This document shows, in pieces, positions 8,266-16,404 of a DNA stretch of 64,000 bases. The notes beneath the pieces were generated by a model, which worked only from the letters and a program-made list of their open reading frames with translations, was not told the origin of the DNA and ran no database searches. How positions within the stretch are numbered: position 1 is the stretch's first letter; every line of letters starts with the position of its first letter. The translations under genes were made by a program, and so were the position numbers. The DNA is taken from positions 6,696,001-6,760,000 of the forward strand of contig NZ_JAPEOZ010000001.1 in assembly GCF_026340655.1 (NCBI RefSeq), in the 5' to 3' direction. Origin of the DNA: Streptomyces sp. NBC_01275. GTDB lineage: Bacteria; Actinomycetota; Actinomycetes; Streptomycetales; Streptomycetaceae.

Positions 8266-9114
8266 TCATGCCCGGCGCTCGATGCGCACGCTCCAGCGGC
8301 CGCCGTGCCGCTGAAGGGTCAGGGGCAGGTCGAAGCACGCGCCGACCCGGTCGCCGGTGAGGACCTCGGCCGCCGGACCCTGGGCGAGCGCACGGCCCTC
8401 GCGCAGCAGCAGGGCGTGGGTGGTGCCCGTGGGCAGCTCCTCCAGGTGGTGGGTGACCAGGACGGTCGCCAGGCCCGGATGCTCCTCGCGCAGGGTGTCC
8501 AGCGCGTCGATCAGCCGCTCGCGGCCCGGCAGGTCCAGACCCGTCGCCGGTTCGTCGAGCAGCAGCAGCCGCGGCTCCGGCATCAGTGCGCGGGCGATCA
8601 GAGTCCGGCCGCGCTGGCCCTGCGAGAGCGTCGGCCAGCGCGCCGCGCGGCGGTCGGCCAGGCCCAGCGTGTCGATCAGCCGGTCGGCCCGCGCCTCCTG
8701 CGCCGGGGTCGCACGCCAACGGGGAAGCGGCGCGACGGAGTTGGTCAGCCCGGTCAGGACGACGTCCCGCACCCGCAGCGGTTCGGTGAGCGGGTGGCGA
8801 GGGTCGACGTGTCCCACGTACGCCCGCAGCTCGCGGACGTCCACGCGGCCGAGGCGGCGGCCCAGCACCTCCACCGTGCCCCGCGTCGGGTGGACCAGTG
8901 CGCCGAGCAGGCTGAGCAGGGTGGACTTCCCGGCGCCGTTGGCCCCGAGGAGGGCCCAGTGCTCGCCGGCCCGCACGGTCAGCGACACCTCCTGGAGCAG
9001 GGGCCGCCCCTCGCGCACGACGTGCACGTCCTCGGCGCACAGCACCTCCGGCGCCCCCGGCCCCGGTCTCGGCCCCGCCTCCGGTCCAGGCCTCGCCCCC
9101 GCCCCCTTCCTCAC
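8266..9114 (-). CDS. Stand-alone ABC-transporter ATP-binding protein
   Basis: A 282-aa nucleotide-binding subunit. Walker A is GANGAGKST, the signature is [10 protein letters not shown] (a Q-type variant of LSGGQ), Walker B is [12 protein letters not shown] and the H-loop is VLVTHHLEE. No permease or binding protein is beside it, and the sequence is closest in style to metal or molybdate-type ATPases. The GTG start at 9114 overlaps the leuA stop as GTGA, so the two are translationally coupled, an unusual pairing with leucine synthesis. The Pro/Gly-rich first 25 residues are probably disordered. Confidence 0.85.
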   Translation of the reverse strand: MRKGAGARPGPEAGPRPGPGAPEVLCAEDVHVVREGRPLLQEVSLTVRAGEHWALLGANGAGKSTLLSLLGALVHPTRGTVEVLGRRLGRVDVRELRAYVGHVDPRHPLTEPLRVRDVVLTGLTNSVAPLPRWRATPAQEARADRLIDTLGLADRRAARWPTLSQGQRGRTLIARALMPEPRLLLLDEPATGLDLPGRERLIDALDTLREEHPGLATVLVTHHLEELPTGTTHALLLREGRALAQGPAAEVLTGDRVGACFDLPLTLQRHGGRWSVRIERRA

Positions 9115-10676
9115 CGCACCGCCCGGTCGACCGCCGACAGCACGGCCTGCGCGGAGGCCGCCGGGCCTGTGCCCGCGCCCCAGGCGGTGACGCCGTTCAC
9201 CCGGCACTCGGCGTAGGCGACCGTGCCGTCCGGGGTCGGGTGCTCGACGTGCTCCAGGACGTCGACGTGGTGGGCGCCCAGGTCCACGGGGGCGTCCACC
9301 ACGTACGTCACCAGGAACAGCTCGTACAGCTGCTTCGCCGTGAGCTCGCGTCCGCTGTCGTCCGCCGCCTCCTGGACGACCCGGGAGAAGTCCGGCCGCA
9401 TGCGCGACGGCAGGTCGAGGCCGTGGTGCGTGTGCAGGAGATACGCCACTCCGCCCTTCCCCGACTGGGAGTTGACCCGGATCACCGCTTCGTAGGACCT
9501 GCCCACGTCCGCCGGGTCGATCGGCAGATACGGCACCGACCAGGGCGCCTGCGCCGCCGGGACCCCCAACTCGGCCGCCCTGCGGGCATGGTGGGCGAGG
9601 CCCTTGCCGATCGCGTCCTGGTGGGTGCCGGAGAACGCGGTGTGGACCAGCTCCCCGGCGTAGGGGTGACGGGGGTGGACCGGCAGGCGGTTGCAGTGCT
9701 CGACGGTGTTCCGGACGGCGTCGAGGTCGCTGAAGTCGACCATGGGATCGACGCCTTGGGAGTAGAGGTTGAGGGCCAGGGTCACCAGGTCGACGTTGCC
9801 GGTGCGCTCCCCGTTGCCGAACAGGCAGCCCTCCACCCGCTGGGCCCCGGCCAGCACCGCGAGCTCGGCGCAGGCGACGCCGGTGCCGCGGTCGTTGTGC
9901 GGGTGCACCGAGAGGATCACGCTGTCCCGGCGGGCGAGGTTGCGGTGCAGGTACTCGATCTGGTCGGCGTAGACGTTGGGCGTGGCGATCTCGACCGTCG
10001 CCGGGAGGTTGTGCGTGACCGGGCGGTCGGCGCTCGCGTCCCACAACTCCGTGAGCCCGTCGCAGAGTTCGAGGACGAAGTCGGGTTCGGTGAGGTTGAA
10101 GGTCTCGGGCGAGAACTGGAAGCGGACGGACCCGGGCGAGGCGAGGGAGGAGGCGCGTCGCGCCATGCGCTCGGCGGCCTCGCGGACGGTCCGCCACACC
10201 TGGTCGCGGTCCCGGCCCAGGACGACGTCCCGCCACACCGGCGAGGTCGCGATGTACAGATGGACGACGGCCCGGGGCAGCCCCTCGATCGCCTCGAAGG
10301 TGCGGTCGATCAACTCGGAGCGGGCCGGGGTGAACACGACCGGCGTGACGTCGTCGGGGACGGCGTCGGCGGCCGCCAGGCGGCGTACGAAGTCGAAGTC
10401 GGCGCGGCTCGCGGAGGGATAGCCCACCTCGATCTCCTTGAAGCCGGTCGCGACCAGCAGGTCGAAGAAGCGGCCCTTGCGGGTCGTGTCCATCGGCTCG
10501 GCGAGCGCCTGGTTGCCGTCGCGCAGATCGACGGGGACCCAGAGAGGGGCGCGCTCGATGCGGGCGGAGGGCCAGCTCCTGTCGACGACAGGCACGTTCA
10601 CCCGCTCGTGGAAGGGGCGGTAGCGGTGGTGGGGCATGGGGCCGGGGCGCTGCGGGTTGCGGAAGGTCGTGGTCAA
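9111..10676 (-). CDS. leuA: 2-isopropylmalate synthase
   Basis: First committed step of leucine synthesis: acetyl-CoA plus 2-oxoisovalerate gives 2-isopropylmalate. [12 protein letters not shown] is the DRE-TIM metal and catalytic motif, [12 protein letters not shown] the HxH metal motif, and [10 protein letters not shown] precedes the C-terminal leucine-sensing domain (about residues 400-521). At 521 aa it is shorter than the roughly 570-600 aa of many actinomycete LeuA proteins. The TTG at 10676 gives an N-terminus that aligns with other LeuA proteins (PMPHHRY); an ATG at 10637 is possible. An 11-codon upstream frame overlaps the TTG. Confidence 0.9.
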   Translation of the reverse strand: MTTTFRNPQRPGPMPHHRYRPFHERVNVPVVDRSWPSARIERAPLWVPVDLRDGNQALAEPMDTTRKGRFFDLLVATGFKEIEVGYPSASRADFDFVRRLAAADAVPDDVTPVVFTPARSELIDRTFEAIEGLPRAVVHLYIATSPVWRDVVLGRDRDQVWRTVREAAERMARRASSLASPGSVRFQFSPETFNLTEPDFVLELCDGLTELWDASADRPVTHNLPATVEIATPNVYADQIEYLHRNLARRDSVILSVHPHNDRGTGVACAELAVLAGAQRVEGCLFGNGERTGNVDLVTLALNLYSQGVDPMVDFSDLDAVRNTVEHCNRLPVHPRHPYAGELVHTAFSGTHQDAIGKGLAHHARRAAELGVPAAQAPWSVPYLPIDPADVGRSYEAVIRVNSQSGKGGVAYLLHTHHGLDLPSRMRPDFSRVVQEAADDSGRELTAKQLYELFLVTYVVDAPVDLGAHHVDVLEHVEHPTPDGTVAYAECRVNGVTAWGAGTGPAASAQAVLSAVDRAVR

Positions 10677-10715
10677 CGGTCGCCGCCTTGCGGGTCGCGG
10701 AACGTCATGCCGGGT

Positions 10716-10745
10716 ACGCTAGTCACTCCTCAGGTCCTCAGACAA
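10716..10745 (-). promoter_or_regulatory. Predicted leuA promoter
   Basis: On the minus strand TTGTCT (10745-10740) is separated by 18 bp from TAGCGT (10721-10716), a reasonable housekeeping promoter. The start of transcription would fall at about 10708-10710, directly on the ATG of the short upstream frame, which would then be leaderless. The region also serves the divergent GntR gene, so that regulator could act here. Confidence 0.45.
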
Positions 10746-10776
10746 GTGAGAATGTCCCTGTGAAGATGGTGAAGAA

Positions 10777-11538
10777 GTGACCCCCCTCGGACCCGTCCGT
10801 CCCAGCCCCCTGGTCGAACAGGTCGTGGACCGCCTGCGCGAGCAGATCGCGGGCGGACAGTGGCCCGTCGGCACCCGGCTGCCCGGCGAGACCACTCTCG
10901 CGAAGGAGCTCGGCGTCGGCCGCTCCACCGTCCGGGAGGCGGTGCGCTCCCTGACCGGCGCGGGCCTCGTCCGGCCCCGGCAGGGCGCGGGCGTCTTCGT
11001 CGTCGCGACCGAGCCCGTCGAGGACTGGCCCACCCGGCTGCGGCGGGCCGCGGTGGCGGACGTCTACGAGGTCCGCATGGCGGTCGAGGTGCACGCGGCC
11101 CGGCTCGCCGCGGCCCGCCGCACCCCGCAGGACGTCACCGCGATCGAGGAGGCGCTGGCCGGCCGCCGTGCCGCTTCGACGGCCGACGACGCGGCCTTCG
11201 TCGAGGCCGACATCGCCTTCCACGCGGCCGTGGTCGCCGCCGCCCACAACCCCGTGCTCGCGGACCTGTTCGGGGAGTTCGTCCCGGTGCTGCGCAAGGG
11301 CCTCGTCGACTATCTGGCCCTGACCGGACTGCGCGCCGACGACCCCGACACCGGGGACGACGCCCACGAGGCGCTCGCCCGCGCGATCGTCGCAGGCGAC
11401 GCGCCGACCGCCGCGGAGGTGCTGCGCGGGGAACTGGAGGACCCCTTCGGGCAGGAGGACCGCTTCGGGCAGGCGGACCCCTTTGGGCAGGAGGGTGCTT
11501 TCGGCCAAGTAGGTCCCCTTGGACGGGAGGCGGAATAG
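10777..11538 (+). CDS. GntR-family regulator (FadR/FCD type)
   Basis: A 253-aa repressor-type protein. The winged helix is at residues 10-75 (LAKELGVGRSTVREAVRSL), and an all-helical FCD effector domain follows with EVRMAVEVHAARLAA, a DIAFHAAVVAAAHN segment and DDAHEALARAI, which supply the usual metal-binding Asp and His residues. The last 30 residues are not part of the family: they are five 6-residue units starting FGQ, encoded by an 18-bp repeat. It is divergent from leuA with a short shared promoter region, so leuA or itself may be its target. GTG start at 10777. Confidence 0.88.
   Translation: MTPLGPVRPSPLVEQVVDRLREQIAGGQWPVGTRLPGETTLAKELGVGRSTVREAVRSLTGAGLVRPRQGAGVFVVATEPVEDWPTRLRRAAVADVYEVRMAVEVHAARLAAARRTPQDVTAIEEALAGRRAASTADDAAFVEADIAFHAAVVAAAHNPVLADLFGEFVPVLRKGLVDYLALTGLRADDPDTGDDAHEALARAIVAGDAPTAAEVLRGELEDPFGQEDRFGQADPFGQEGAFGQVGPLGREAE
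11446..11535 (+). repeat. 18-bp in-frame tandem repeat at the GntR C-terminus
   Basis: Five degenerate units encode FGQEDR, FGQADP, FGQEGA, FGQVGP and LGREAE. The repeat ends at the stop codon and looks like a recent expansion. Confidence 0.75.
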
Positions 11539-11634
11539 CTCGTGACGGGGCGAGGTTGACGCCAGCCAGACGCATGCGCGTGCATCGAATGCATCGATTC
11601 TGGGAACACCGATTCCGGGAAGGCAAGGCCTGTC

Positions 11635-12297
11635 ATGAAGATCGGCATCATCGGCGCGGGCAACATCGGCGGCAACCTCACCCGGCGGCTCACCGCCGTC
11701 GGCCATGACGTCTCCGTGGCGAACTCGCGCGGACCGCAGACGCTCAAGGACCTGGCCGAGGAGACGGGCGCGACCCCCGTCACCGTCGAGGAGGCGGCAC
11801 GCGGCGCGGAGGTCGTGGTGATCACGGTCCCGACCAAGGCGGTCCCGAACCTGCCGGGCGGCATCCTCGACGGCGCGGCCGACGACGTGGCCGTCATCGA
11901 CACGAACAACTACTACCCGCAGCAGCGCGACGGCCGGATCGCCGAGATCGAGGACGAGGGCATCACCGAGAGCCGCTGGACGGAGCGCCGGATCGGCCAC
12001 CCCGTGATCAAGGCCTTCAACGGCACCTACGCCCAGGACATCCTGGACCGCCCGCGCCCCGCCGGCGCCGCCGACCGCATCGCGCTGCCGGTGGCCGGCG
12101 ACGACGCGGTGGCGAAGGCGAAGGTGCGGGCCCTGATCGACGAGATCGGCTTCGACACCGTCGACGCCGGCGGCATCGACGACTCCTGGCGCCAGCAGCC
12201 CGACACCCCTGTCTACGGTCTCCAGGCCGGCGTCGAGGCGGTCACCCGCGCGCTGGCGGAGGCGAGCCCCGAGCGCCCGCAGGGGTTCCGCGGCTGA
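11635..12297 (+). CDS. NADPH-dependent F420 reductase-like dinucleotide-binding protein
   Basis: A 220-aa Rossmann protein. MKIGIIGAGNIGGNLTRRL is the dinucleotide loop, and VSVANSRGP with Ser-Arg after the second strand fits NADP phosphate binding in the F420-dependent NADP reductase family. VIDTNNYYP and HPVIKAFNG are further family segments. Many actinomycete members have no proven F420 activity, so a general NADP reductase remains possible. ATG start at 11635 with GGGAAGG upstream. It stands alone, about 95 bp after the GntR gene. Confidence 0.8.
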   Translation: MKIGIIGAGNIGGNLTRRLTAVGHDVSVANSRGPQTLKDLAEETGATPVTVEEAARGAEVVVITVPTKAVPNLPGGILDGAADDVAVIDTNNYYPQQRDGRIAEIEDEGITESRWTERRIGHPVIKAFNGTYAQDILDRPRPAGAADRIALPVAGDDAVAKAKVRALIDEIGFDTVDAGGIDDSWRQQPDTPVYGLQAGVEAVTRALAEASPERPQGFRG

Positions 12298-12334
12298 CCC
12301 CGGAACCCGTCTTCGTCCCGGTGGCCGCCGGGGT

Positions 12335-12598
12335 TCACCCCCGACGGCCGCCGAGGAGTTCGGGGAGCGGGACAGAGGGCATCGGGGCGAGCGGGGTCTC
12401 GGGGAGAGCTTGGGCGGGGGTCTCGGCGAGGGGCTCGGCGGGGGCCTGGACGGGTACTTCGGTGGGGGCTTTCGTGAGGGCCTCGGCCGGCTCGGCCGGC
12501 TCGGTCCGCGGCAGGATGCGGTCCTCCCACCAGGACAGGCCCAGCACGGTGACGAGCAGGACGAAGGGGGTCGAGGCCGGAACGATCAGTGCGTACAT
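12335..12598 (-). CDS. Small single-pass membrane protein, function unknown
   Basis: An 87-aa product. Residues 3-22 (ALIVPASTPFVLLVTVLGL) form one membrane helix followed by SWWED, then a Pro/Ala/Glu-rich tail of about 55 residues with degenerate repeats. No domain is recognised. Codon third positions are GC-rich in this frame. The start ATG at 12598 has only a weak upstream AGG. The call rests on the hydrophobic N-terminus and could be wrong. Confidence 0.5.
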   Translation of the reverse strand: MYALIVPASTPFVLLVTVLGLSWWEDRILPRTEPAEPAEALTKAPTEVPVQAPAEPLAETPAQALPETPLAPMPSVPLPELLGGRRG

Positions 12599-12942
12599 GT
12601 GTATCGCCTGTCGGGAAGCGCGTGCGACGCGGCGGGCAGCGCGAGAGCGCCCGCGTGAGGCGCATCGATGCTGTGCCGGGATCGAGGGGCGGATTCCGGC
12701 GCCGATGCGCGAGGTGCGCCCCCGAAGGAGCGCGAGAGGTGATCGACGCTGCCGGGGGCTGGGGCCGTACCGTGCACGCTAGCCCTCGCCGTACTCGCCG
12801 GACAGACGGCAAGTGGCCATCCGGCTCCGCCGGAAGACGCGGACACGGGTCGCTATCCGTGCCGTCTGGATGGCGCTACGCTGCTGGAACAGGCCCTGGC
12901 CCCCGGCACGTGATGCGTTCTCCCGCTCCGGGAAGGCCCGCC
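12599..12942. other. 344-bp stretch with no supported gene
   Basis: Reading frames cross it, but none has a ribosome site with plausible composition. It separates two divergently placed small membrane-protein genes and should hold both promoters. No repeat or clear box was seen. Confidence 0.5.
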
Positions 12943-13221
12943 GTGTTCGTTCTGCTTCTTCTTCCGATCGTGGTCATGTTCGGCCTCGGCTTCCTCCACC
13001 CCGTCTGGTGGATCGCCGCGGGCCTGCTGGCCTTCGGCGCCACCCGCTACGGCCGCGATCGTGGCGGAGGGTGGATCCGTGGTGACGGTTCCGACGACCG
13101 GGAGTACCGGGACTACGAGCACCGCCGGGATCGCCAGGACCGTTGGGACCGCCGCTACAGCCGCCGGAACCGGGCACGTTGGAGGCGCGAGGACCGCAGG
13201 GACCGTGAACGGCGGGGCTGA
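12943..13221 (+). CDS. Small membrane protein with a charged Arg/Asp-rich tail
   Basis: A 92-aa product from GTG at 12943, chosen because GGAAGG lies 6 bases before it. Residues 2-16 and 20-34 are two hydrophobic helices joined at a Pro, giving a hairpin in the membrane. The remaining 55 residues are highly charged (repeats of DRR, DRQD and RRED) and probably cytoplasmic. No known domain. It precedes another small membrane protein gene by 107 bp. Confidence 0.65.
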   Translation: MFVLLLLPIVVMFGLGFLHPVWWIAAGLLAFGATRYGRDRGGGWIRGDGSDDREYRDYEHRRDRQDRWDRRYSRRNRARWRREDRRDRERRG

Positions 13222-13328
13222 TCGCCGAGGGGGATCACTCGGAGGATCACCAGGGCCTCGCGGCGGCCGATGAAGTCGCCCGGCGTCCGGCGAGGTTTCA
13301 ACTCTTCAATGCGGGCGAGTCGTTGAAC

Positions 13329-13616
13329 ATGTCCAGACGTTACGGCGGAAGCCCCGTGGGGACCGTCATCTCCATCATCGCGGATATCGCGGCACTGATC
13401 CTGATCCTGTGGATCGTGTTCTACCTGTTGGACGCCAACACCGCCAACAGCGCGGTCGACTGGGTCCACGACTCGGCGTACTGGCTCTCGGGCTGGTCGC
13501 ACGACCTGTTCACCATCCACTCCGACAACTGGCGCACCGTGGTCACCTACGGACTGCCCGCTGTCGTCTACCTGTTCATCGGTCACGCGGTGGCCGGCCG
13601 GGTCAGCCGGACCTAG
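13329..13616 (+). CDS. Small two-helix membrane protein
   Basis: A 95-aa product from ATG at 13329. Residues 12-35 (GTVISIIADIAALILILWIV) and about 72-92 are membrane helices, and the loop between them is rich in Trp, His and Asp. No family is recognised with confidence; similar short proteins are frequent in Streptomyces. It converges on the GAF-ANTAR operon, the stops being 14 bp apart. Confidence 0.7.
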   Translation: MSRRYGGSPVGTVISIIADIAALILILWIVFYLLDANTANSAVDWVHDSAYWLSGWSHDLFTIHSDNWRTVVTYGLPAVVYLFIGHAVAGRVSRT

Positions 13617-13629
13617 CCCGCTCCCGGCG

Positions 13630-14346
13630 TCAGGCGAGCAGTCCGGGGAGAGGGTCGGAGTCGTCGATGAAGGCGCGGGCCACGTCGGACAGCCGCCGGT
13701 TGTGGGCGCGGGCGTAGCCGCGCAGGGCGGTGAACGCCTGTTCCATGTCGACGCCCCGGCGCTCGGCGAGTTTGCCCTTGGCCTGTTCGATCAGCACCCG
13801 GCTGTTCAGCGCGTTCTGCAGCTGTTCGTTGAGGACGGTGCTGCGTTGGGTGGAGCGTTGCTGCAGGAGGCTGATGGTGGCTACGTCGGCCAGGGCCTGG
13901 GCGATGAGCGTGCCCACGGGGTCGAAGGGGCCGGGGGCGGCGTGGAAGAGGTTCAGCGCGCCGACCACCTCGTCCCGCAGGCGCATGGGCAGCGCCTGGA
14001 CCGCCCCGAAGCCGCCGCGGTGGGCCGCCGTGACGAAGCGCGGCCAGCGGTCGACCTCCCGGGTCAGGTCGGGGACGATCACGGGTGCGCCGGAGCGGTA
14101 GCACTCCAGGCAGGGGCCCTCGTCGTTCTGGAGCTGGAAGAGCTCCAGCAGACGTGCCTGTTCGTCGGAGGCGGCCATCACGCGCAGCTCGCCGTCGCGG
14201 TCGGCGAGGAGCACCCCGGCGGCGCTCGCGCCGAGCATGCCGACGCAGCGGTCGGTGAGCAGGCGCAGGAAATCGATCAGGTCGAAGTCGGCGACCAGGT
14301 TGTCCGCCAGCTCGACGAACGTCTTGGCCAGAAGCTGCTGATTCAT
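13630..14346 (-). CDS. GAF-ANTAR regulator
   Basis: A 238-aa signalling protein. A GAF sensor domain lies at about residues 20-165 (GEGP-like segment NDEGPCLECYRSG). The C-terminal ANTAR RNA-binding domain follows (LIEQAKGKLAERRGVDMEQA and RAHNRRLSDVA). ANTAR domains bind paired RNA hairpins and cause antitermination. ATG at 14346 is chosen because GAGG is 9 bases upstream; an ATG at 14355 has none. It is the last gene of a three-gene operon with a second GAF-ANTAR protein and a STAS protein, 16 bp after the former. Confidence 0.9.
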   Translation of the reverse strand: MNQQLLAKTFVELADNLVADFDLIDFLRLLTDRCVGMLGASAAGVLLADRDGELRVMAASDEQARLLELFQLQNDEGPCLECYRSGAPVIVPDLTREVDRWPRFVTAAHRGGFGAVQALPMRLRDEVVGALNLFHAAPGPFDPVGTLIAQALADVATISLLQQRSTQRSTVLNEQLQNALNSRVLIEQAKGKLAERRGVDMEQAFTALRGYARAHNRRLSDVARAFIDDSDPLPGLLA

Positions 14347-14362
14347 CGGGCACATCCTCGAT

Positions 14363-15259
14363 TCAGGTTTCCTCGTCGGTCTGTGTGGGTTCCCCGTGCG
14401 GGGAGAAGCGCAGCCGGTGGGCCACCACGTCGGCGGCCACGTCGGCGAGCCGACGTCCCCGCACGAAGGCGTGGGCGCGCAGCCGGACGAAGGCCTCGTC
14501 GATGCCGACGCCGAGCTGGGCGGTGAGGATGCCGGTGGCCTGGTCGATCTCCGCCCGGTATCCGCTCAGGATCTCGAAGCCGCGGTCCGGCGAGGGTCCG
14601 CGGTCAGGCGACGGTCCGCCGTCGGGCGACGGTCCGCGGTCCGGCGACAGTCCGCCGTCGGGCGACGGTCCGCGGTCCGGCGAGGGTCCGCGGTCCGGCG
14701 AGGGTCCGCGGTCAGGCGACGGTCCGCCGTCCGACGTGCCCGTCTCGTCGATCCTCGCATCGAGCAGGAGCAGTGTCGCGAGATCGGCGAACGCCAGCGC
14801 GTCGGCCAGTTCCTCGGCGTCCAGCACGGTCGGCACGTCGGCGTACAGGTCCAGGACTCCCGGGCTGATCGCCCCCATCTGGAGCGGGAGCGCGAAGACC
14901 GCGCGTGCCCCGGCTTTCAGGGCCGCGTCCGCGAACACGGTCCAGCGGTCCGGCAGTCCACCGGCCAGCAGATCGGGCGTCAGCACGGCCGAGCCGTGCA
15001 GGAAGGCGTCCACGCAGGGCCCCTCGCCCAGGGTGAGCTGCAGCTCCTCCAGCTGCTCGCTGATGTCGTCGGTGCTGCACAGGGGATGACTCGCGGCGGT
15101 CCTGGACATCGCCGACAGCCCGGCCCCGCCGACCGGGAGCGCGGCCACGGCCGCGGTGCACACGTCCGCCACACCGACCTGGCTGCCTCGGAGGGCCGCC
15201 TGTTGTGCGACCAGCATCTGGATCCGCGCCGACCGGCCGTCGGCCCTCACCCGGGCCAC
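14363..15259 (-). CDS. GAF-ANTAR regulator with an expanded GPSPDR repeat linker
   Basis: A 298-aa paralogue of the downstream GAF-ANTAR protein. The GAF domain spans about residues 25-170 (LGEGPCVDAFLHG), and ANTAR lies near 232-285 (DQATGILTAQLGVGIDEAFV and FVRGRRLADVA). Between them, eight copies of a six-residue unit GPSPDR form a Pro-rich linker encoded by an 18-bp minisatellite. GTG at 15259 overlaps the STAS gene by 13 bp; GTG at 15250 would give a GTGA overlap and is equally possible. The linker length probably varies between strains. Confidence 0.88.
   Translation of the reverse strand: MARVRADGRSARIQMLVAQQAALRGSQVGVADVCTAAVAALPVGGAGLSAMSRTAASHPLCSTDDISEQLEELQLTLGEGPCVDAFLHGSAVLTPDLLAGGLPDRWTVFADAALKAGARAVFALPLQMGAISPGVLDLYADVPTVLDAEELADALAFADLATLLLLDARIDETGTSDGGPSPDRGPSPDRGPSPDRGPSPDGGLSPDRGPSPDGGPSPDRGPSPDRGFEILSGYRAEIDQATGILTAQLGVGIDEAFVRLRAHAFVRGRRLADVAADVVAHRLRFSPHGEPTQTDEET
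14582..14725 (-). repeat. 18-bp minisatellite, eight copies, inside a GAF-ANTAR gene
   Basis: Eight contiguous 18-bp units encode GPSPD(R/G), one of them GLSPDR. Units differ at only a few bases. It is in frame, so gains or losses of copies keep the protein intact and change only the linker length. Confidence 0.9.
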
Positions 15260-15684
15260 CGCGTCTCACCCGTGACGACGGAGGCCAGCGGAGTGGTCCG
15301 GTGGGGTGGCGGGGCTTGGGCGGTCGGGTCCGGGAGGTCCCCGGGACGAGGCGTCGGCTGATCGAACGGAACGCCCAGGAGCAGGAACCCGGAACCGGTG
15401 ACGTCCAGGAGCAGGCGCAGTGTCGACGGAGGGTGGTGCAGACGGAGGGTTCCGCCGGCGGCGGTGGTCTGCTGTGCGGCGTGGAGGAAGACGTTGAGGC
15501 CGCTGCAGTCGCAGAAGGTGACAGGGGTGAGGTCGACGTCGATGGTGCGGACGCCGTCGCTGAGACACCGCGTCAGCGCTGTGCGCACCAGAGGGGCCGT
15601 TTCCAGGTCGATCTCGCCGGCCAGGGTGATCAGCTCCCGATTCCTTCGGCGACGGCGGTGGACGGTGAGCTGCGGAAGGGGCAT
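15247..15684 (-). CDS. STAS-domain anti-sigma factor antagonist
   Basis: A 145-aa SpoIIAA/RsbV-like protein. The STAS fold covers residues 5-105. The phosphorylation loop reads FCDCSGLNVF, with Ser as the expected target of an RsbW-type kinase, in place of the common DSSG. The C-terminal 35 residues are Pro-rich. ATG at 15684 with GAGG upstream. It heads the operon with two GAF-ANTAR genes, linking partner switching to RNA-level regulation. No kinase gene is adjacent; the RsbW-like gene at 3.6-4.1 kb is a candidate. Confidence 0.88.
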   Translation of the reverse strand: MPLPQLTVHRRRRRNRELITLAGEIDLETAPLVRTALTRCLSDGVRTIDVDLTPVTFCDCSGLNVFLHAAQQTTAAGGTLRLHHPPSTLRLLLDVTGSGFLLLGVPFDQPTPRPGDLPDPTAQAPPPHRTTPLASVVTGETRWPG

Positions 15685-15812
15685 GCTGCCTCGGTTCGGA
15701 AGACCATCCGGTAGCGGACGCGCTGTGTGACGCCGGTGTTCCCGGCCCCTCTTGGCGTGCTCCCGGGTGGGACGTACGTTCGGCGGAGGCGGAGGCGGAG
15801 CGACGGCCGGTG

Positions 15813-15864
15813 CGGCAGCCTGTTATGACAGCCCGTTACGGCAGCCCGTCACGGCAGTCTGTAC
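15813..15864. repeat. 13-bp tandem repeat, four copies
   Basis: Units CGGCAGCCTGTTA, TGACAGCCCGTTA, CGGCAGCCCGTCA and CGGCAGTCTGTAC follow without gaps. They lie in the 720-bp gene-free region (15685-16404) between the STAS operon and the CHAT gene. The 13-bp period is not a multiple of 3, so it is not coding. Confidence 0.75.
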
Positions 15865-16100
15865 GACAGGACATCGGACCCACCCGGTCCCTCCAGGGAT
15901 GCGTCGGGTGGCGGACGGAAGGTCCGCTCCCCCCAGTCATCTGAGTCGAGCGACGAGAGATGATGAGCCGCCGGGGTCTGGGACGTCCGTACAGCAGCAT
16001 AGTCCTCGACCGGGTCCGGTGGACGGCGGGAAGCCGGTCCATTCCCCCGTGCACGGCCAGGTGCCGCTTCTCGGCCGACTTCGGGGCGCCTTGAGTCGTC

Positions 16101-16150
16101 TTCAGGCCTCTTCAGGCTTCTTCAGACCTCTTCGGGCCTCTTCGGGCATC
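16101..16150. repeat. 10-bp tandem repeat, five copies, upstream of the CHAT gene
   Basis: Units TTCAGGCCTC, TTCAGGCTTC, TTCAGACCTC, TTCGGGCCTC and TTCGGGCATC run head to tail, ending about 255 bp before the CHAT start. The 10-bp period matches one helical turn, so a protein could bind along one face. The rest of the gene-free region shows no further structure I can support. Confidence 0.8.
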
Positions 16151-16404
16151 CTCCTGAGTCCCACGCGGGGCTGGGTTCCGCCCGGGTGCCTCGGTCCGCG
16201 GGGATCCCCAAGGCGCGCCCCAGCGGACGGCGCGTTCCCTGAAGTCAAGGCCCTGCCCCGCCACGGAACATGGAGGAGCCCTCGCTACGGTGAACAGCGG
16301 AACTGGGCCGCGCTTTTCGCGCCTGCCCGCAATCTGTCCTGCGGCGCACCGGGCCGGAGCTCTAACTTCGCTGAGGGAAGAGAGCTTCGGGGGATCGCGA
16401 GCGT

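Noticed and set aside
10673..10708. Leucine attenuator before leuA
   Set aside because: The short frame has no Leu codons and no alternative hairpins were seen; it is kept only as a possible coupling frame.
9240..10763. 507-codon frame antisense to leuA
   Set aside because: Val/Gly/Asp-rich shadow of a well-supported gene; no start site or motif.
14582..14725. CRISPR array
   Set aside because: The 18-bp units are contiguous without spacers and encode an in-frame peptide repeat.
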